Under the pieces are notes generated by a model. The model searched no databases. It saw only the letters and a program-made list of their open reading frames with translations, and was not told the DNA's origin. A stretch of 64,000 nt of DNA from Streptomyces sp. NRRL S-646 (lineage in GTDB: Bacteria; Actinomycetota; Actinomycetes; Streptomycetales; Streptomycetaceae), in contig NZ_JODC01000020.1 in assembly GCF_000720765.1 (NCBI RefSeq), forward strand, positions 1-64,000, read 5' to 3'. Both the position numbers and the translations under genes were made by a program. Each line of letters opens with the position of its first letter. Positions within the stretch are counted from its first letter, which is position 1. Shown one piece after another: positions 9,248 to 18,176 of this stretch.

Positions 9248-12200
9248 TCAATAGCCGGCAGCGGGAGCGTGAGGCGGGGCACCCTGCCCTGACGGCAGGG
9301 CGGGGCAGGTACGTTCGTAGCGCCGTCCCGGCACGAACTCCTGCCACTCGGCTGCGGTGAGGTTGCGGTGGACGAGCCTGCACCCGTACTCGAGCCAGGA
9401 CTTGAAGCCCGGGTTCCAGACGCGTGCGGTGTCGTCGGCGCCGCCCGAGGCGACGGACCCGCCGTCGGGACTGAACGCCACGGAGTACACCTCGCCCCGG
9501 TGGCCCGTGAGCACGAGACCGGACGGGCGTTCCGTGCGCACGTCCCACATGCGTACGGTGCCGTCGTCCCCGGCGCCGGCGAGCAGGCGCCCGTCGGGGC
9601 TGAAGGCGACGTCCTCCACTCCGGCGGTGAAGCCGGTGAGCGCCTTGTCGTGCTGCCGGTGGGCCGCCACGTCCCACATCCGCACCGTGTGGTCGAGGCT
9701 CGCCGTCGCGAGCAGCTTGCCGTCCGGGCTGAAGGCCACCTCCTGAATCGCGTTGGTGTGGCCCTTGAGCGGGGCGCCGACGACGGCGCGCCTGGCCACG
9801 TCCCAGAGCCGAACGGTCTGGTCGTCACTTACCGTGGCCAGCAGACGGCCGTCAGGGCTGAAGGCGACGCCGTTCACCACTTCGCCGTGCCCGCTCAGCG
9901 GCGCGCCGACTCCATGCCCGCTGTCGACCGACCACAAGCGGATCTTGGCGTCGGCGCCCGCGGTGGCGAGGAGACCGCTGTCAGGGCTGAACGCGACATC
10001 CATCACTCCCTCGTGGTGCGCGGCGATGATCCGAAGGCGAGGTCTGCCGGACCGCAGACCCCACAAACGAATGGTGTCGTCCTCACCCGCGGTGGCGAGC
10101 AGGCTGCCGTCGGGGCTGAAGACCGCCCGGTAGACCGCGCCTTGATGGCCACGCAGAGTACGGGCCGCGGATGTGATGGTGCCGACGCGCCACAGGCGCA
10201 CGGTGCCGTCCTCGCCCGCAGTGGCGAGGAATCGCCCGTCGGGGCTCAACTCGACGCCGTTGACGTCGCCTTGGTGACCGAAGAAGGGTTGACTGATCGA
10301 GTATGTCGGGACGACCTGCCAGATCCGGGCGGTGCGGTCCCAGCTGGTCGTGGCGATTTTCCTGCCGTCCGGGCTGAACACCACCTGGTTGACGAGGTTC
10401 GTGTGCCCGGTGATCGGCAGGCCCTGCTGTGTTCCGGTCCGGGCGTCGTACAGCCGGACCGTGCTGTCGTCGCCCGCGGTGGCGAGCAGTCGGCCATCGG
10501 GGCTGAAGGTGACCGCCCAGAGGTCGCGCCCGTGCGCGTCGATGTGCCATCTCCGTGGCTTGCCACTGGTCGTGTCCCACACCTGGGCGATTCCGTCAGC
10601 GCTCACCGTGGCGATGCTTCTGCCGTCGGGCCCGAAGGCGACCCGCCTCAGCCGGTCGCTGTGCCCTCGAAAAGTCCGCAGCAGATGCGGGGTGCCCGGC
10701 CCGACGCTCCACAGTCGGGCGGTCGTGTCCCAGCTGGAGGTGGCGAGTCGGCGACCGTCCGGGCTGAAGGCCAGGCCGGTCACGCCGTCTTCGTGTCCTT
10801 TGAGGACGGCCCGCAGGCGCATGCCGCGTACATCCCACAGCCTGACCGTGCCGTCCAGGCCTCCCGAGGCCAGGACTCGTCCGCCACGGTCGAAGGCGAC
10901 ATCTCGCACTCCGTCCGCGTCTCCTCTCACGACGGACAGCTGCCGCCGGGTCGTCACGTCCCACACACGTAGCGTGCCATCCAGGCTGCCGGTGGCGAGC
11001 AACCGGCCTGTCGGGTCGAACTCGACGTCCATGACGGCACCTTGATGGCCCGTCATGGTTTTGCCCACCGGAGTTCCGGTGGTCGCATTCCACAGGCGTA
11101 CGGTGCGATCCCAGCCGCAGGTGGCGAGCAGTCGGCCATCGGGGCTGAAGGCCGCACCCTGGACCTGGTCGGGATGAGGCAGGAGGGTCGACGCGTGGGT
11201 GAACCTGGACAGCCCCGTGATCAGCCCTGAGGGCGGCTGGGGCCTGGGCCGGTCGCCGTGAGCCGCACTCAGACTCTGCAAGCCCACCAGAATGGCGACA
11301 TCCGGCGCGGCGCCGACCAACTGGTCCGACTCCGAGCTGAGCTTTCCGGCCAGGGCCAGCCGGGCACGGGACTGCGCGCGGGCGTTGCTGACGTAGGCCA
11401 GCGCAGTGGCGAGAACGGTCAGCACCAGCAGCACGGCCAGTCCGGCAGCCAATCCCCGCAGACGGCGATTGGAGCGCTTCGCCGCCGCGAGCTCGTTCAC
11501 CGCGTGTGCTCGGCTGGAGGCCAGGAACTGACGTTCCAGAGGCCCGAGTTCGCCGGGGTGCCTGGTGGACCAGTCGTCGAACGTCTCCAGCCTGCCTCCG
11601 CGCAGCAGATACGACTCGTCCTGCTCCCCACGTTCCCAGTCGGCCGCAAGCCGTTCCAGGTCGGAGCGCATGCGCAGAACGTTGCGGGACTCCTCGATGC
11701 TCCGGCGCAGTGGGTCCCATTGACGCAGCAGGGCCTCATGAGCCACCTCGACCGACGTGCCTTCCCCTACGCCGCCGTCGCGGACGAGCAACCGGGCCTC
11801 CACAAAGGCGTCCACCACGTCCCGTTCGGCCGCTTCGAGGGCGTCATAGCGCACGCGTCTGCCGGTCGGGGGCCGATCACCCTCCACCGCGGCGAACTTG
11901 AGCAGGGTCGGCAGTACGGTGCCCGCTCTGCCTCGCTCGTCCAGTTCCCGGCGGATGCCGTCCGCACTGCCCCGTAACGCGCCTACGACGCCGCCGAGCC
12001 GTTCGTAGTCGGCGAGGCGCACGGTGCCACCGCTGCCCACTCGGACGTAGATCTCGCTCAGGGTGTAGGCCAGCAGGGGCAACGCGTCACCCCCGGTCGT
12101 CTCCGCCACCATGCGGGTGACGAGACCGGCCTCGAAAGTGAGCCCGGCTTGCTGAGCCGGGCGTTCGATGACCTCGGACAGCCGGTTCTGGCTGAGTGGC

Positions 12201-13243
12201 TGGACGACAAGGGTGTCGTCGATCGCCTCAGTGATTCCGGCCCGTTCGGGGCTCGTGGTCAGGAACTCCGAGCGCACGGTCGCCAACACCCACAGCGGGC
12301 TGTCCGGCCCGAGGGCATCGTCCAAGAGCCGGATGAAGGAATGCTGCTCGGCGATCCCGGTACGGCTGAGGAGTTGCTCTGCCTGGTCGATGACGACGAG
12401 CACGCTCCGGGGTTCGCCGGCCGCAGGGGCGGGCCGGGCGAGTTCGGTACACAGTTCCGCGAGGCCTTGGGACCCTTGTGCCAGGGTCCGTGAGAGATCC
12501 TCGCCGGAGCGTGGATCACCCTGATCCGCGAAGGCGCGTCCCAGTTCGGCGACGAGCGTGGCGGTGGGGCGCATCCCGGGCTGGAACGGCGGTACGACCA
12601 CCCATCGGTTGGCCTGCCGTCGGAGCCGGGGCAGGACGCCGGCGTGCACCAGGGACGACTTGCCACTGCCGGACGGGCCGACGACCGCCACGAAGCGGCC
12701 GCCGGCGTAGCGCATGACCGGGTCCAGCAGTTGGAGAAGCCGTGTGGTCTCCTTCTCCCGCCCGAAGAACACGGCTGCGTCGTCGGCCGAGAACGCCTTG
12801 AGCCCCGGATAGGGAGGCCGGGTCGGATCACGGGCGAAGGAGGCGGTGGTGGTGACTCCAGCACGCCTGAGGCCTTCCAGGATCCGGGCGAAAACGGGTT
12901 CTTCCTGCCTCAGGTCGACCCACTGCACATCGTCGAGGATCCCGGGACGTGGCGCATCGTCGAGCCGTACGGGGACCACGGGCCGCCCCGCCCGGCGGGC
13001 ATGAGTCAACTCGGCGAAACACCAGTGGGATTCGGCCGAGGCTGCGCTCGCCAGGTAGATCACGGCGTCGGCCCGTGCGAGCTGTGTGTACAGCTCACGT
13101 TCCCAGAGGTGGCCGGCCGGAATACCCGCGTCGGGATCGACGTCGAGAAACAGGCCCTCGAATCCGACCGACTTGAGCCAGCCGGCCAGCCTCTGTGCCA
13201 CGGCACGGTCCTGGCTGCTGTGGCTGATGAAGAGATATCCCAT
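9248..13243 (-). CDS. TIR domain - STAND ATPase - 14 WD40 repeat protein
   Basis: A 1331-residue protein. Residues 1-135 form a TIR domain (MGYLFISHSSQD) with the candidate NADase glutamate Glu78 in WCFAEL. A STAND/NACHT-like ATPase follows: Walker A GPSGSGKSS with Lys195, Walker B VLVVIDQAEQLL near 310, and an EVAHEALLRQW end motif near 520. One transmembrane helix is at ~595-618. The C-terminal half holds 14 WD40 repeats (FSPDGRLLATxxxDxTVRLWD type), enough for two seven-bladed propellers. ATG 13243 is 1 nt after the stop of the preceding gene; upstream sequence in this frame is not protein-like. Bacterial TIR-STAND proteins are linked to phage defence and regulated cell death, the repeat array acting as sensor. 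Here the sensor would lie on one side of the membrane; this is inference. Confidence 0.9.
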   Translation of the reverse strand: MGYLFISHSSQDRAVAQRLAGWLKSVGFEGLFLDVDPDAGIPAGHLWERELYTQLARADAVIYLASAASAESHWCFAELTHARRAGRPVVPVRLDDAPRPGILDDVQWVDLRQEEPVFARILEGLRRAGVTTTASFARDPTRPPYPGLKAFSADDAAVFFGREKETTRLLQLLDPVMRYAGGRFVAVVGPSGSGKSSLVHAGVLPRLRRQANRWVVVPPFQPGMRPTATLVAELGRAFADQGDPRSGEDLSRTLAQGSQGLAELCTELARPAPAAGEPRSVLVVIDQAEQLLSRTGIAEQHSFIRLLDDALGPDSPLWVLATVRSEFLTTSPERAGITEAIDDTLVVQPLSQNRLSEVIERPAQQAGLTFEAGLVTRMVAETTGGDALPLLAYTLSEIYVRVGSGGTVRLADYERLGGVVGALRGSADGIRRELDERGRAGTVLPTLLKFAAVEGDRPPTGRRVRYDALEAAERDVVDAFVEARLLVRDGGVGEGTSVEVAHEALLRQWDPLRRSIEESRNVLRMRSDLERLAADWERGEQDESYLLRGGRLETFDDWSTRHPGELGPLERQFLASSRAHAVNELAAAKRSNRRLRGLAAGLAVLLVLTVLATALAYVSNARAQSRARLALAGKLSSESDQLVGAAPDVAILVGLQSLSAAHGDRPRPQPPSGLITGLSRFTHASTLLPHPDQVQGAAFSPDGRLLATCGWDRTVRLWNATTGTPVGKTMTGHQGAVMDVEFDPTGRLLATGSLDGTLRVWDVTTRRQLSVVRGDADGVRDVAFDRGGRVLASGGLDGTVRLWDVRGMRLRAVLKGHEDGVTGLAFSPDGRRLATSSWDTTARLWSVGPGTPHLLRTFRGHSDRLRRVAFGPDGRSIATVSADGIAQVWDTTSGKPRRWHIDAHGRDLWAVTFSPDGRLLATAGDDSTVRLYDARTGTQQGLPITGHTNLVNQVVFSPDGRKIATTSWDRTARIWQVVPTYSISQPFFGHQGDVNGVELSPDGRFLATAGEDGTVRLWRVGTITSAARTLRGHQGAVYRAVFSPDGSLLATAGEDDTIRLWGLRSGRPRLRIIAAHHEGVMDVAFSPDSGLLATAGADAKIRLWSVDSGHGVGAPLSGHGEVVNGVAFSPDGRLLATVSDDQTVRLWDVARRAVVGAPLKGHTNAIQEVAFSPDGKLLATASLDHTVRMWDVAAHRQHDKALTGFTAGVEDVAFSPDGRLLAGAGDDGTVRMWDVRTERPSGLVLTGHRGEVYSVAFSPDGGSVASGGADDTARVWNPGFKSWLEYGCRLVHRNLTAAEWQEFVPGRRYERTCPALPSGQGAPPHAPAAGY

Positions 13244-13244
13244 G

Positions 13245-13775
13245 TCAGGGCGCGGGAGTTGACGCCGTCGGGTAGGGCAGGCGTTGCAGGTACCACTTCT
13301 CGCCCTGGTCCGACGTCGCCAGGACGGTCTTGTCCAGGTCCGCGTGCCGCACCTTGTTGTTGTCCTTGTAGGTGCACACATAGTCCTTGGTCTCCCGCGC
13401 GGTGGCGCCGGACTTCAGCGCGCAGGTGAAACTGGACGGCGCCGCGAGATATTTCCAGCCCTTGTCGTCCCATCCGCTGCCCACGTCAGCGTTCCGCTCC
13501 ACCATCTGGGAGAAGAACTTCGGCTCACCATTGGGCCCTGCCCGACACACCCAATCCTCGATGGTCAGGCGACCTGCTTTTTCGACGTAGTAGCAGTCGA
13601 ATCGATCAGACGGGATGTAGTCCGCAACGAAGGACGCGAACGATTCGTTCTTCTTCGGTTTCTTACGCTTCGCGGACGCATCCGCCGCGGTCATGAACAC
13701 CAAGGCTCCGACCAGCGCGGTCACCAGCAGCCCCAGGAGAACGGAGTTTCGCCTCCGTAAGCGGTTGATTAACAA
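13245..13775 (-). CDS. Membrane-anchored small protein, first gene of the TIR-WD40 unit
   Basis: A 176-residue protein of no recognised family. After LLINRLRRRN it has one hydrophobic segment (SVLLGLLVTALVGALVF), a basic AKRKKPKK stretch, and a ~130-residue outer domain containing four cysteines (CYYV, VCRAG, FTCAL, YVCTY), possibly two disulphides. The start is taken as TTG 13775 because AGAGGG lies 8 nt upstream; a GTG at 13817 gives 14 more residues. Its stop (TGA) is 1 nt before the ATG of the TIR-WD40 gene, so expression is coupled. It may be a membrane/exported sensor or regulator for that protein. G+C is slightly lower than in neighbours. Confidence 0.7.
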   Translation of the reverse strand: MLINRLRRRNSVLLGLLVTALVGALVFMTAADASAKRKKPKKNESFASFVADYIPSDRFDCYYVEKAGRLTIEDWVCRAGPNGEPKFFSQMVERNADVGSGWDDKGWKYLAAPSSFTCALKSGATARETKDYVCTYKDNNKVRHADLDKTVLATSDQGEKWYLQRLPYPTASTPAP

Positions 13776-14309
13776 TTCAATCCCTCTCGGGACGTAATGA
13801 AGAGTTGAGGTCAGCACCTCGCTTCAACGCGCCAAAGTTTCACGGCAGGCCCCAGGCCCCCCTCCGAGTGCCTCCAGCGCCAGAATTCGAACTCGTTCAC
13901 GAGCTGCGCGTGCAGACGAGCCGAATAGACCCAATTCAAGCGCCCCGAGATTACTCGGCCCGAATATTTGCCGTCAACCCGGAATAAATGCTTTCTGTTT
14001 CGTTGCGGGAGTGCCACTCGAACCCACCCACGCCCCAACTCGAAACCCCAACTCCACACCCCCGTCCGCCCGATGCCCGTCACCGTCCGTGTGGCCCATC
14101 TCTCTCGACGTGCATATCGCCAGGTCACAGGCCATGCGCGGCCTGCCCGACCGCCCCAACAGCCCTCCCGAGTGGCCGATCGGCTGCCCCGAACCTAACG
14201 TCGTACTAAAATTTCCGGCTTGTTACGGAAGCTGGAGGAGGACAACCCCAGGCAGACCTGCGGGCCCGCCAGCGCCCCGGAGGCTTCCGGGATCGAGACG
14301 CGAGGACCG
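13776..14309. promoter_or_regulatory. Divergent intergenic region between the TIR-WD40 unit and the Pls/PosA gene
   Basis: About 530 bp with lower G+C than the flanks, including AT-rich patches near 13770-13800, 13975-14000 and 14200-14225. It must hold the promoters of the TIR-WD40 unit (minus) and the PosA-type gene (plus). Short frames on both strands lack ribosome sites or protein-like composition. No -10/-35 pair could be assigned with confidence. Confidence 0.55.
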
Positions 14310-17300
14310 ATGGCAGCCATACACGAGAGCAACGCTCTCGGCCTGCTCGACGATGAGCTCAGCGCTGAGATCCACCAGCAGTTCGGCGACACGGCGCGTT
14401 TTTCGGGAGGTCAGGCGGCCTCTCCGCGCACGCTCGTCGACATCTTCGACGCATCTGTGCGGTCGTACCCGGACGAGCTCGCCCTGGACGACGGCACGAC
14501 GCGGCTCACCTACCGTGCGCTGGCCGCCGAGGTGGAGCAGCTGCGGCGCGGGCTCGCCGCCGCCGGCGTCGGCCTCGGCGACCGCGTGGGCGTCCGGGTT
14601 CCCTCCGGCACCAACGACCTCTACGTCGCCATCCTGGCCGTCCTGGCCGCCGGTGCCGCATACGTTCCCGTGGACGCCGAGGACCCGGACGAGCGGGCCG
14701 AGCTGGTCTTCGGCGAGGCGGACGTCCGCGCCGTCATCGGCGCGGAGCATGCACTCACCGTCACCGGGCGCAGCGACGTCCCCGCCGCCCGGCCCGGTGT
14801 CGAGCACGACGCGTGGATCATCTTCACGTCCGGTTCCACCGGGAAGCCCAAGGGCGTCGCGGTCAGCCACCGCAGTGCCGCCGCGTTCGTGGACGCCGAG
14901 GCCGCGCTGTTCCTCACCGACGACCCGATCGGCCCCGGTGACAGGGTCATGGCGGGCCTGTCGGTCGCCTTCGACGCGTCCTGCGAGGAGATGTGGCTGG
15001 CGTGGCGCTACGGCGCCTGTCTGGTGCCCGTACCCCGGTCGCAGGTCCGCAGCGGCGCCGACCTGGGCCCCTGGCTGGTCGAGCAGGAGATCACCGTGGT
15101 GTCCACGGTCCCGACGCTCGCCGCCCTGTGGGAGCCCGAGACCCTCAACGACGTCCGTCTGCTGATCTTCGGCGGGGAGGCCTGTCCGCCCGAGCTGGTG
15201 CAGCGGCTGGTGACGGAGGGGCGCGAGGTCTGGAACACCTACGGGCCGACCGAGGCCACCGTCGTCGCGTGTGCCTCGCTCATGTCCGGTGAGGAGCCGA
15301 TCCGTATCGGGCTGCCGCTCGACGGCTGGGAGCTGGCCGTCGTCGACGAGGCCGGGGAGCTCGTGCCGATGGGCGGCAGCGGTCAGCTGGTGATCGGCGG
15401 CGTCGGACTCGCGCGGTATCTCGACGCCGAGAAGGACGCGGAGAAGTACGCGCCGCTTCAGTCCCTGGGCTGGGAGCGGGCCTACCGCAGCGGCGACCTG
15501 GTGAAGGCCGAGCCGGAGGGGCTGGTCTTCCTCGGGCGGGCCGACGAGCAGATCAAGCTCGGCGGGCGCCGCATCGAGCTCGGCGAGGTGGACGCGGCAC
15601 TGCAGGCGCTGCCCGGTGTCGCGGGTGCGGCAGCCGCGGTGCGTACCGCGCGCAGCGGCAACCAGCTCCTCGTCGGCTACATCGTCACCCAGGACGGCTG
15701 GGACCAGGCGGCCGCCGTCGAGAAGCTGCGCGCCGAGCTGCCCGCCGCCCTCGTGCCGCTGCTGGCGCCCGTGGAGGACCTCCCGACCCGCACCAGCGGC
15801 AAGGTGGACCGCAACGCGCTGCCCTGGCCCCTGGAGGGCCTGGAGACCGGCGGTCCGGCCGAGCAGCTCTACGGCACCGAGGCATGGCTGGCCGAGCAGT
15901 GGACGGAAGTCCTCGGCATCCCGGTCAGCAGTGCCCGCGACGACTTCTTCGCGATCGGCGGCAGCAGCCTGGCCGCAGCCCAGCTGACGACGAAGCTGCG
16001 CACCCGCTACCCGAGCGCCGCCGTCCTCGACATCTACCAGCAGCCCACCCTGCGCAAGCTGGCCCGCCACCTGGAGAAGTCGGCGCAGGACGACGGCGGC
16101 CGGCGCACGATCGCCCCGGTGCCGACCCGCGCCAAGGTGATCCAGCTGCTGCTGCTCCTGCCGCTGTTCACCCTGCTCGGCCTGCGCTGGACGGTGGCCC
16201 TGGCCGCGGCCGGGAACCTGCTGCCCGCCTACTCCTGGCTGCCGACCGCACCCTGGTGGCTGATCGCGGCCGGCGCGATGCTGCTGTTCAGCCCGCCCGG
16301 CAGGCTCGCGATCGCCGCGGGCGGCGCGCGACTGCTGCTCCGGGGCGTCGAACCCGGCCGCTATCCGCGCGGCGGCAGCCTCCACCTGCGCCTGTGGACC
16401 GCCGAGCGGCTGGCCGAGTTCAGCGGGGCGACCTCGCTGACCGGCTCCTGGCTGGAGCGGTACGCACGGGCGCTGGGCGCCAAGATCGGCCAGGACGTCG
16501 ACCTGCACTCGCTGCCGCCGGTCACCGGCCTGCTCAAGCTGGGCCGGGGCGCCGCCGTCGAGTCCGAGGTCGACCTGTCGGGATGGTGGCTGGACGGCGA
16601 CCGTCTGGAGATCGGCCAGGTCAAGGTGGGTGCGCACGCCACCGTCGGCACCCGCAGCATGCTCTTCCCGGGCGCCCGCGTCGGCAAGCGCGCCGAGGTG
16701 GCCCCCGGCTCGGCCGTCACCGGCCAGATCCCCACCGGTCAGCGCTGGGCGGGCGCGCCCGCGGTCAAGCTCGGCAAGGCCAAGCGCAACTGGCCCAAGG
16801 AGCGCCCGCAGCGCGGCACGTACTGGCGCGTGATGTACGGCCTGACCGGCCTCGTGCTCTCCGCGCTGCCGCTGCTGGCGGGCGGCGCCGCGTTCCTCGT
16901 GGCGTACGCCTTCATCGACGCGGACGCGCCCCTGCGCGGTGCCGCGCTCGCCCTCGTCCCCGCCACGCTGGCGTTCGGGCTGGCGTACGCGCTGCTGATC
17001 CTCATCGGCGTAAGGCTGCTGAGCCTCGGCCTGCGCGAGGGCACGCACCCCACGCACAGCCGCATCGGCTGGCAGGCCTGGACGGTCACGCAGCTGATGG
17101 ACCGCTCCCGGGAGACGCTGTTCCCGCTGTACGCCGGGCTGGTCACGCCGGTGTGGCTGCGGCTGCTCGGGATGCGCATCGGGCGGGGTGCCGAGGTGTC
17201 GACGGTGCTCGCGCTGCCGAGCCTGACGACGGTCGGCGAGGGCGCGTTCCTGGCCGACGACACGTTGACCGCGCCGTACGAGCTCGGTGGCGGCTGGATG

Positions 17301-18176
17301 CGGATCGGGCGCGCGGAGATCGGGCGGCGGGCGTTCCTCGGGAACTCGGGGATGACCGCGCCGGGGCGGAGCGTGCCGGACGGCGGGCTGGTCGGCGTAC
17401 TGTCCGCCACCCCGAAGAAGGCGAAGAAGGGCAGCTCCTATCTGGGGCTGCCGCCGGTGAAGCTGCCGCGGAGCGCCGAGACGGGCGACCAGAGCCTGAC
17501 GTACGACCCGCCGGCCCGGCTGCTGTGGGCACGCGGGCTGGTCGAGCTGTTCCGGATCGTGCCGGTGTTCTGCTCCGCGGCGCTGGCCGTGCTGACGGTG
17601 GCGGCGCTGTGCCTGCTCGGGCCCTGGGCTCCCCTGCTGTCCGGTCTGGTGCTGCTCACCACGGGTGCCGCGGCCGCTGTGGTGTCGTTCGTCGCCAAGT
17701 GGCTGCTCGTCGGCCGGCACCGCACCGGGGAGCACCCGCTGTGGAGCGGCTTCGTGTGGCGCAACGAGCTCGCGGACACGTTCGTCGAGGTCGTGGCCGT
17801 GCCCTGGCTGGCCGGTTCGGTGCCCGGGACGCCGCTGATGACCGCGTGGCTGCGCGGTCTGGGCGCCAAGATCGGCAAGGGCGTGTGGGTGGAGAGCTAC
17901 TGGCTGCCCGAGACCGACCTGGTGACCCTGGAGGACGCGGCCACCGTGAACCGCGGGTGCGTCCTGCAGACGCACCTCTTCCACGACCGGATCTTGCGGA
18001 CGGATACTGTTGTACTCCGTGAGGGCGCCACGCTGGGCCCTGGCGGGATCGTGCTGCCCGGCAGCACGATCGGGGCCCGCACCACGCTGGGTCCCGCGTC
18101 GCTCGTCATGGCCGCGGAGTCCGTCCCGGACGACACCCGTTGGCTGGGCAACCCGATCGAGGCATGGCGTCCCTGA
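14310..18176 (+). CDS. Pls/PosA-family non-ribosomal peptide synthetase
   Basis: A 1288-residue single-module NRPS. The adenylation domain (~45-510) has A3 FTSGSTGKPKG (~172), A4 FDASCEEMW, A5 NTYGPTEATV, A7 YRSGDLV and A10 RTSGKVDRNALPW. A carrier domain has its serine in FFAIGGSSLAAAQL (~551). The remainder (~600-1288) is the Pls-type terminal region: about six TM helices flanking three hexapeptide/condensation-like lobes (ALGAKIGQDV, LLGMRIGRGAEV, GLGAKIGKGV). Epsilon-poly-lysine synthase has this plan, and these proteins make isopeptide-linked homopolymers or short chains, but the substrate residue cannot be read here. ATG 14310 is chosen; an in-frame TTG at 14220 would add 30 residues. 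The gene overlaps the M1 peptidase gene by 13 nt. Confidence 0.9.
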   Translation: MAAIHESNALGLLDDELSAEIHQQFGDTARFSGGQAASPRTLVDIFDASVRSYPDELALDDGTTRLTYRALAAEVEQLRRGLAAAGVGLGDRVGVRVPSGTNDLYVAILAVLAAGAAYVPVDAEDPDERAELVFGEADVRAVIGAEHALTVTGRSDVPAARPGVEHDAWIIFTSGSTGKPKGVAVSHRSAAAFVDAEAALFLTDDPIGPGDRVMAGLSVAFDASCEEMWLAWRYGACLVPVPRSQVRSGADLGPWLVEQEITVVSTVPTLAALWEPETLNDVRLLIFGGEACPPELVQRLVTEGREVWNTYGPTEATVVACASLMSGEEPIRIGLPLDGWELAVVDEAGELVPMGGSGQLVIGGVGLARYLDAEKDAEKYAPLQSLGWERAYRSGDLVKAEPEGLVFLGRADEQIKLGGRRIELGEVDAALQALPGVAGAAAAVRTARSGNQLLVGYIVTQDGWDQAAAVEKLRAELPAALVPLLAPVEDLPTRTSGKVDRNALPWPLEGLETGGPAEQLYGTEAWLAEQWTEVLGIPVSSARDDFFAIGGSSLAAAQLTTKLRTRYPSAAVLDIYQQPTLRKLARHLEKSAQDDGGRRTIAPVPTRAKVIQLLLLLPLFTLLGLRWTVALAAAGNLLPAYSWLPTAPWWLIAAGAMLLFSPPGRLAIAAGGARLLLRGVEPGRYPRGGSLHLRLWTAERLAEFSGATSLTGSWLERYARALGAKIGQDVDLHSLPPVTGLLKLGRGAAVESEVDLSGWWLDGDRLEIGQVKVGAHATVGTRSMLFPGARVGKRAEVAPGSAVTGQIPTGQRWAGAPAVKLGKAKRNWPKERPQRGTYWRVMYGLTGLVLSALPLLAGGAAFLVAYAFIDADAPLRGAALALVPATLAFGLAYALLILIGVRLLSLGLREGTHPTHSRIGWQAWTVTQLMDRSRETLFPLYAGLVTPVWLRLLGMRIGRGAEVSTVLALPSLTTVGEGAFLADDTLTAPYELGGGWMRIGRAEIGRRAFLGNSGMTAPGRSVPDGGLVGVLSATPKKAKKGSSYLGLPPVKLPRSAETGDQSLTYDPPARLLWARGLVELFRIVPVFCSAALAVLTVAALCLLGPWAPLLSGLVLLTTGAAAAVVSFVAKWLLVGRHRTGEHPLWSGFVWRNELADTFVEVVAVPWLAGSVPGTPLMTAWLRGLGAKIGKGVWVESYWLPETDLVTLEDAATVNRGCVLQTHLFHDRILRTDTVVLREGATLGPGGIVLPGSTIGARTTLGPASLVMAAESVPDDTRWLGNPIEAWRP

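Noticed and set aside
9370..11230. CRISPR-like periodicity
   Set aside because: The period of ~125 bp comes from WD40 coding repeats; there are no short identical repeats with unique spacers.
13811..14128. 105-codon minus-strand frame upstream of the membrane-anchored gene
   Set aside because: Trp/Arg-rich with no homology-like motif or ribosome site, overlapping the next start; more likely promoter DNA.
14223..17984. 1253-codon open frame antisense to the Pls/PosA gene
   Set aside because: Composition (Gly/Gln/Arg/His) is that of an out-of-frame shadow in G+C-rich DNA; the sense frame holds all A-domain motifs.
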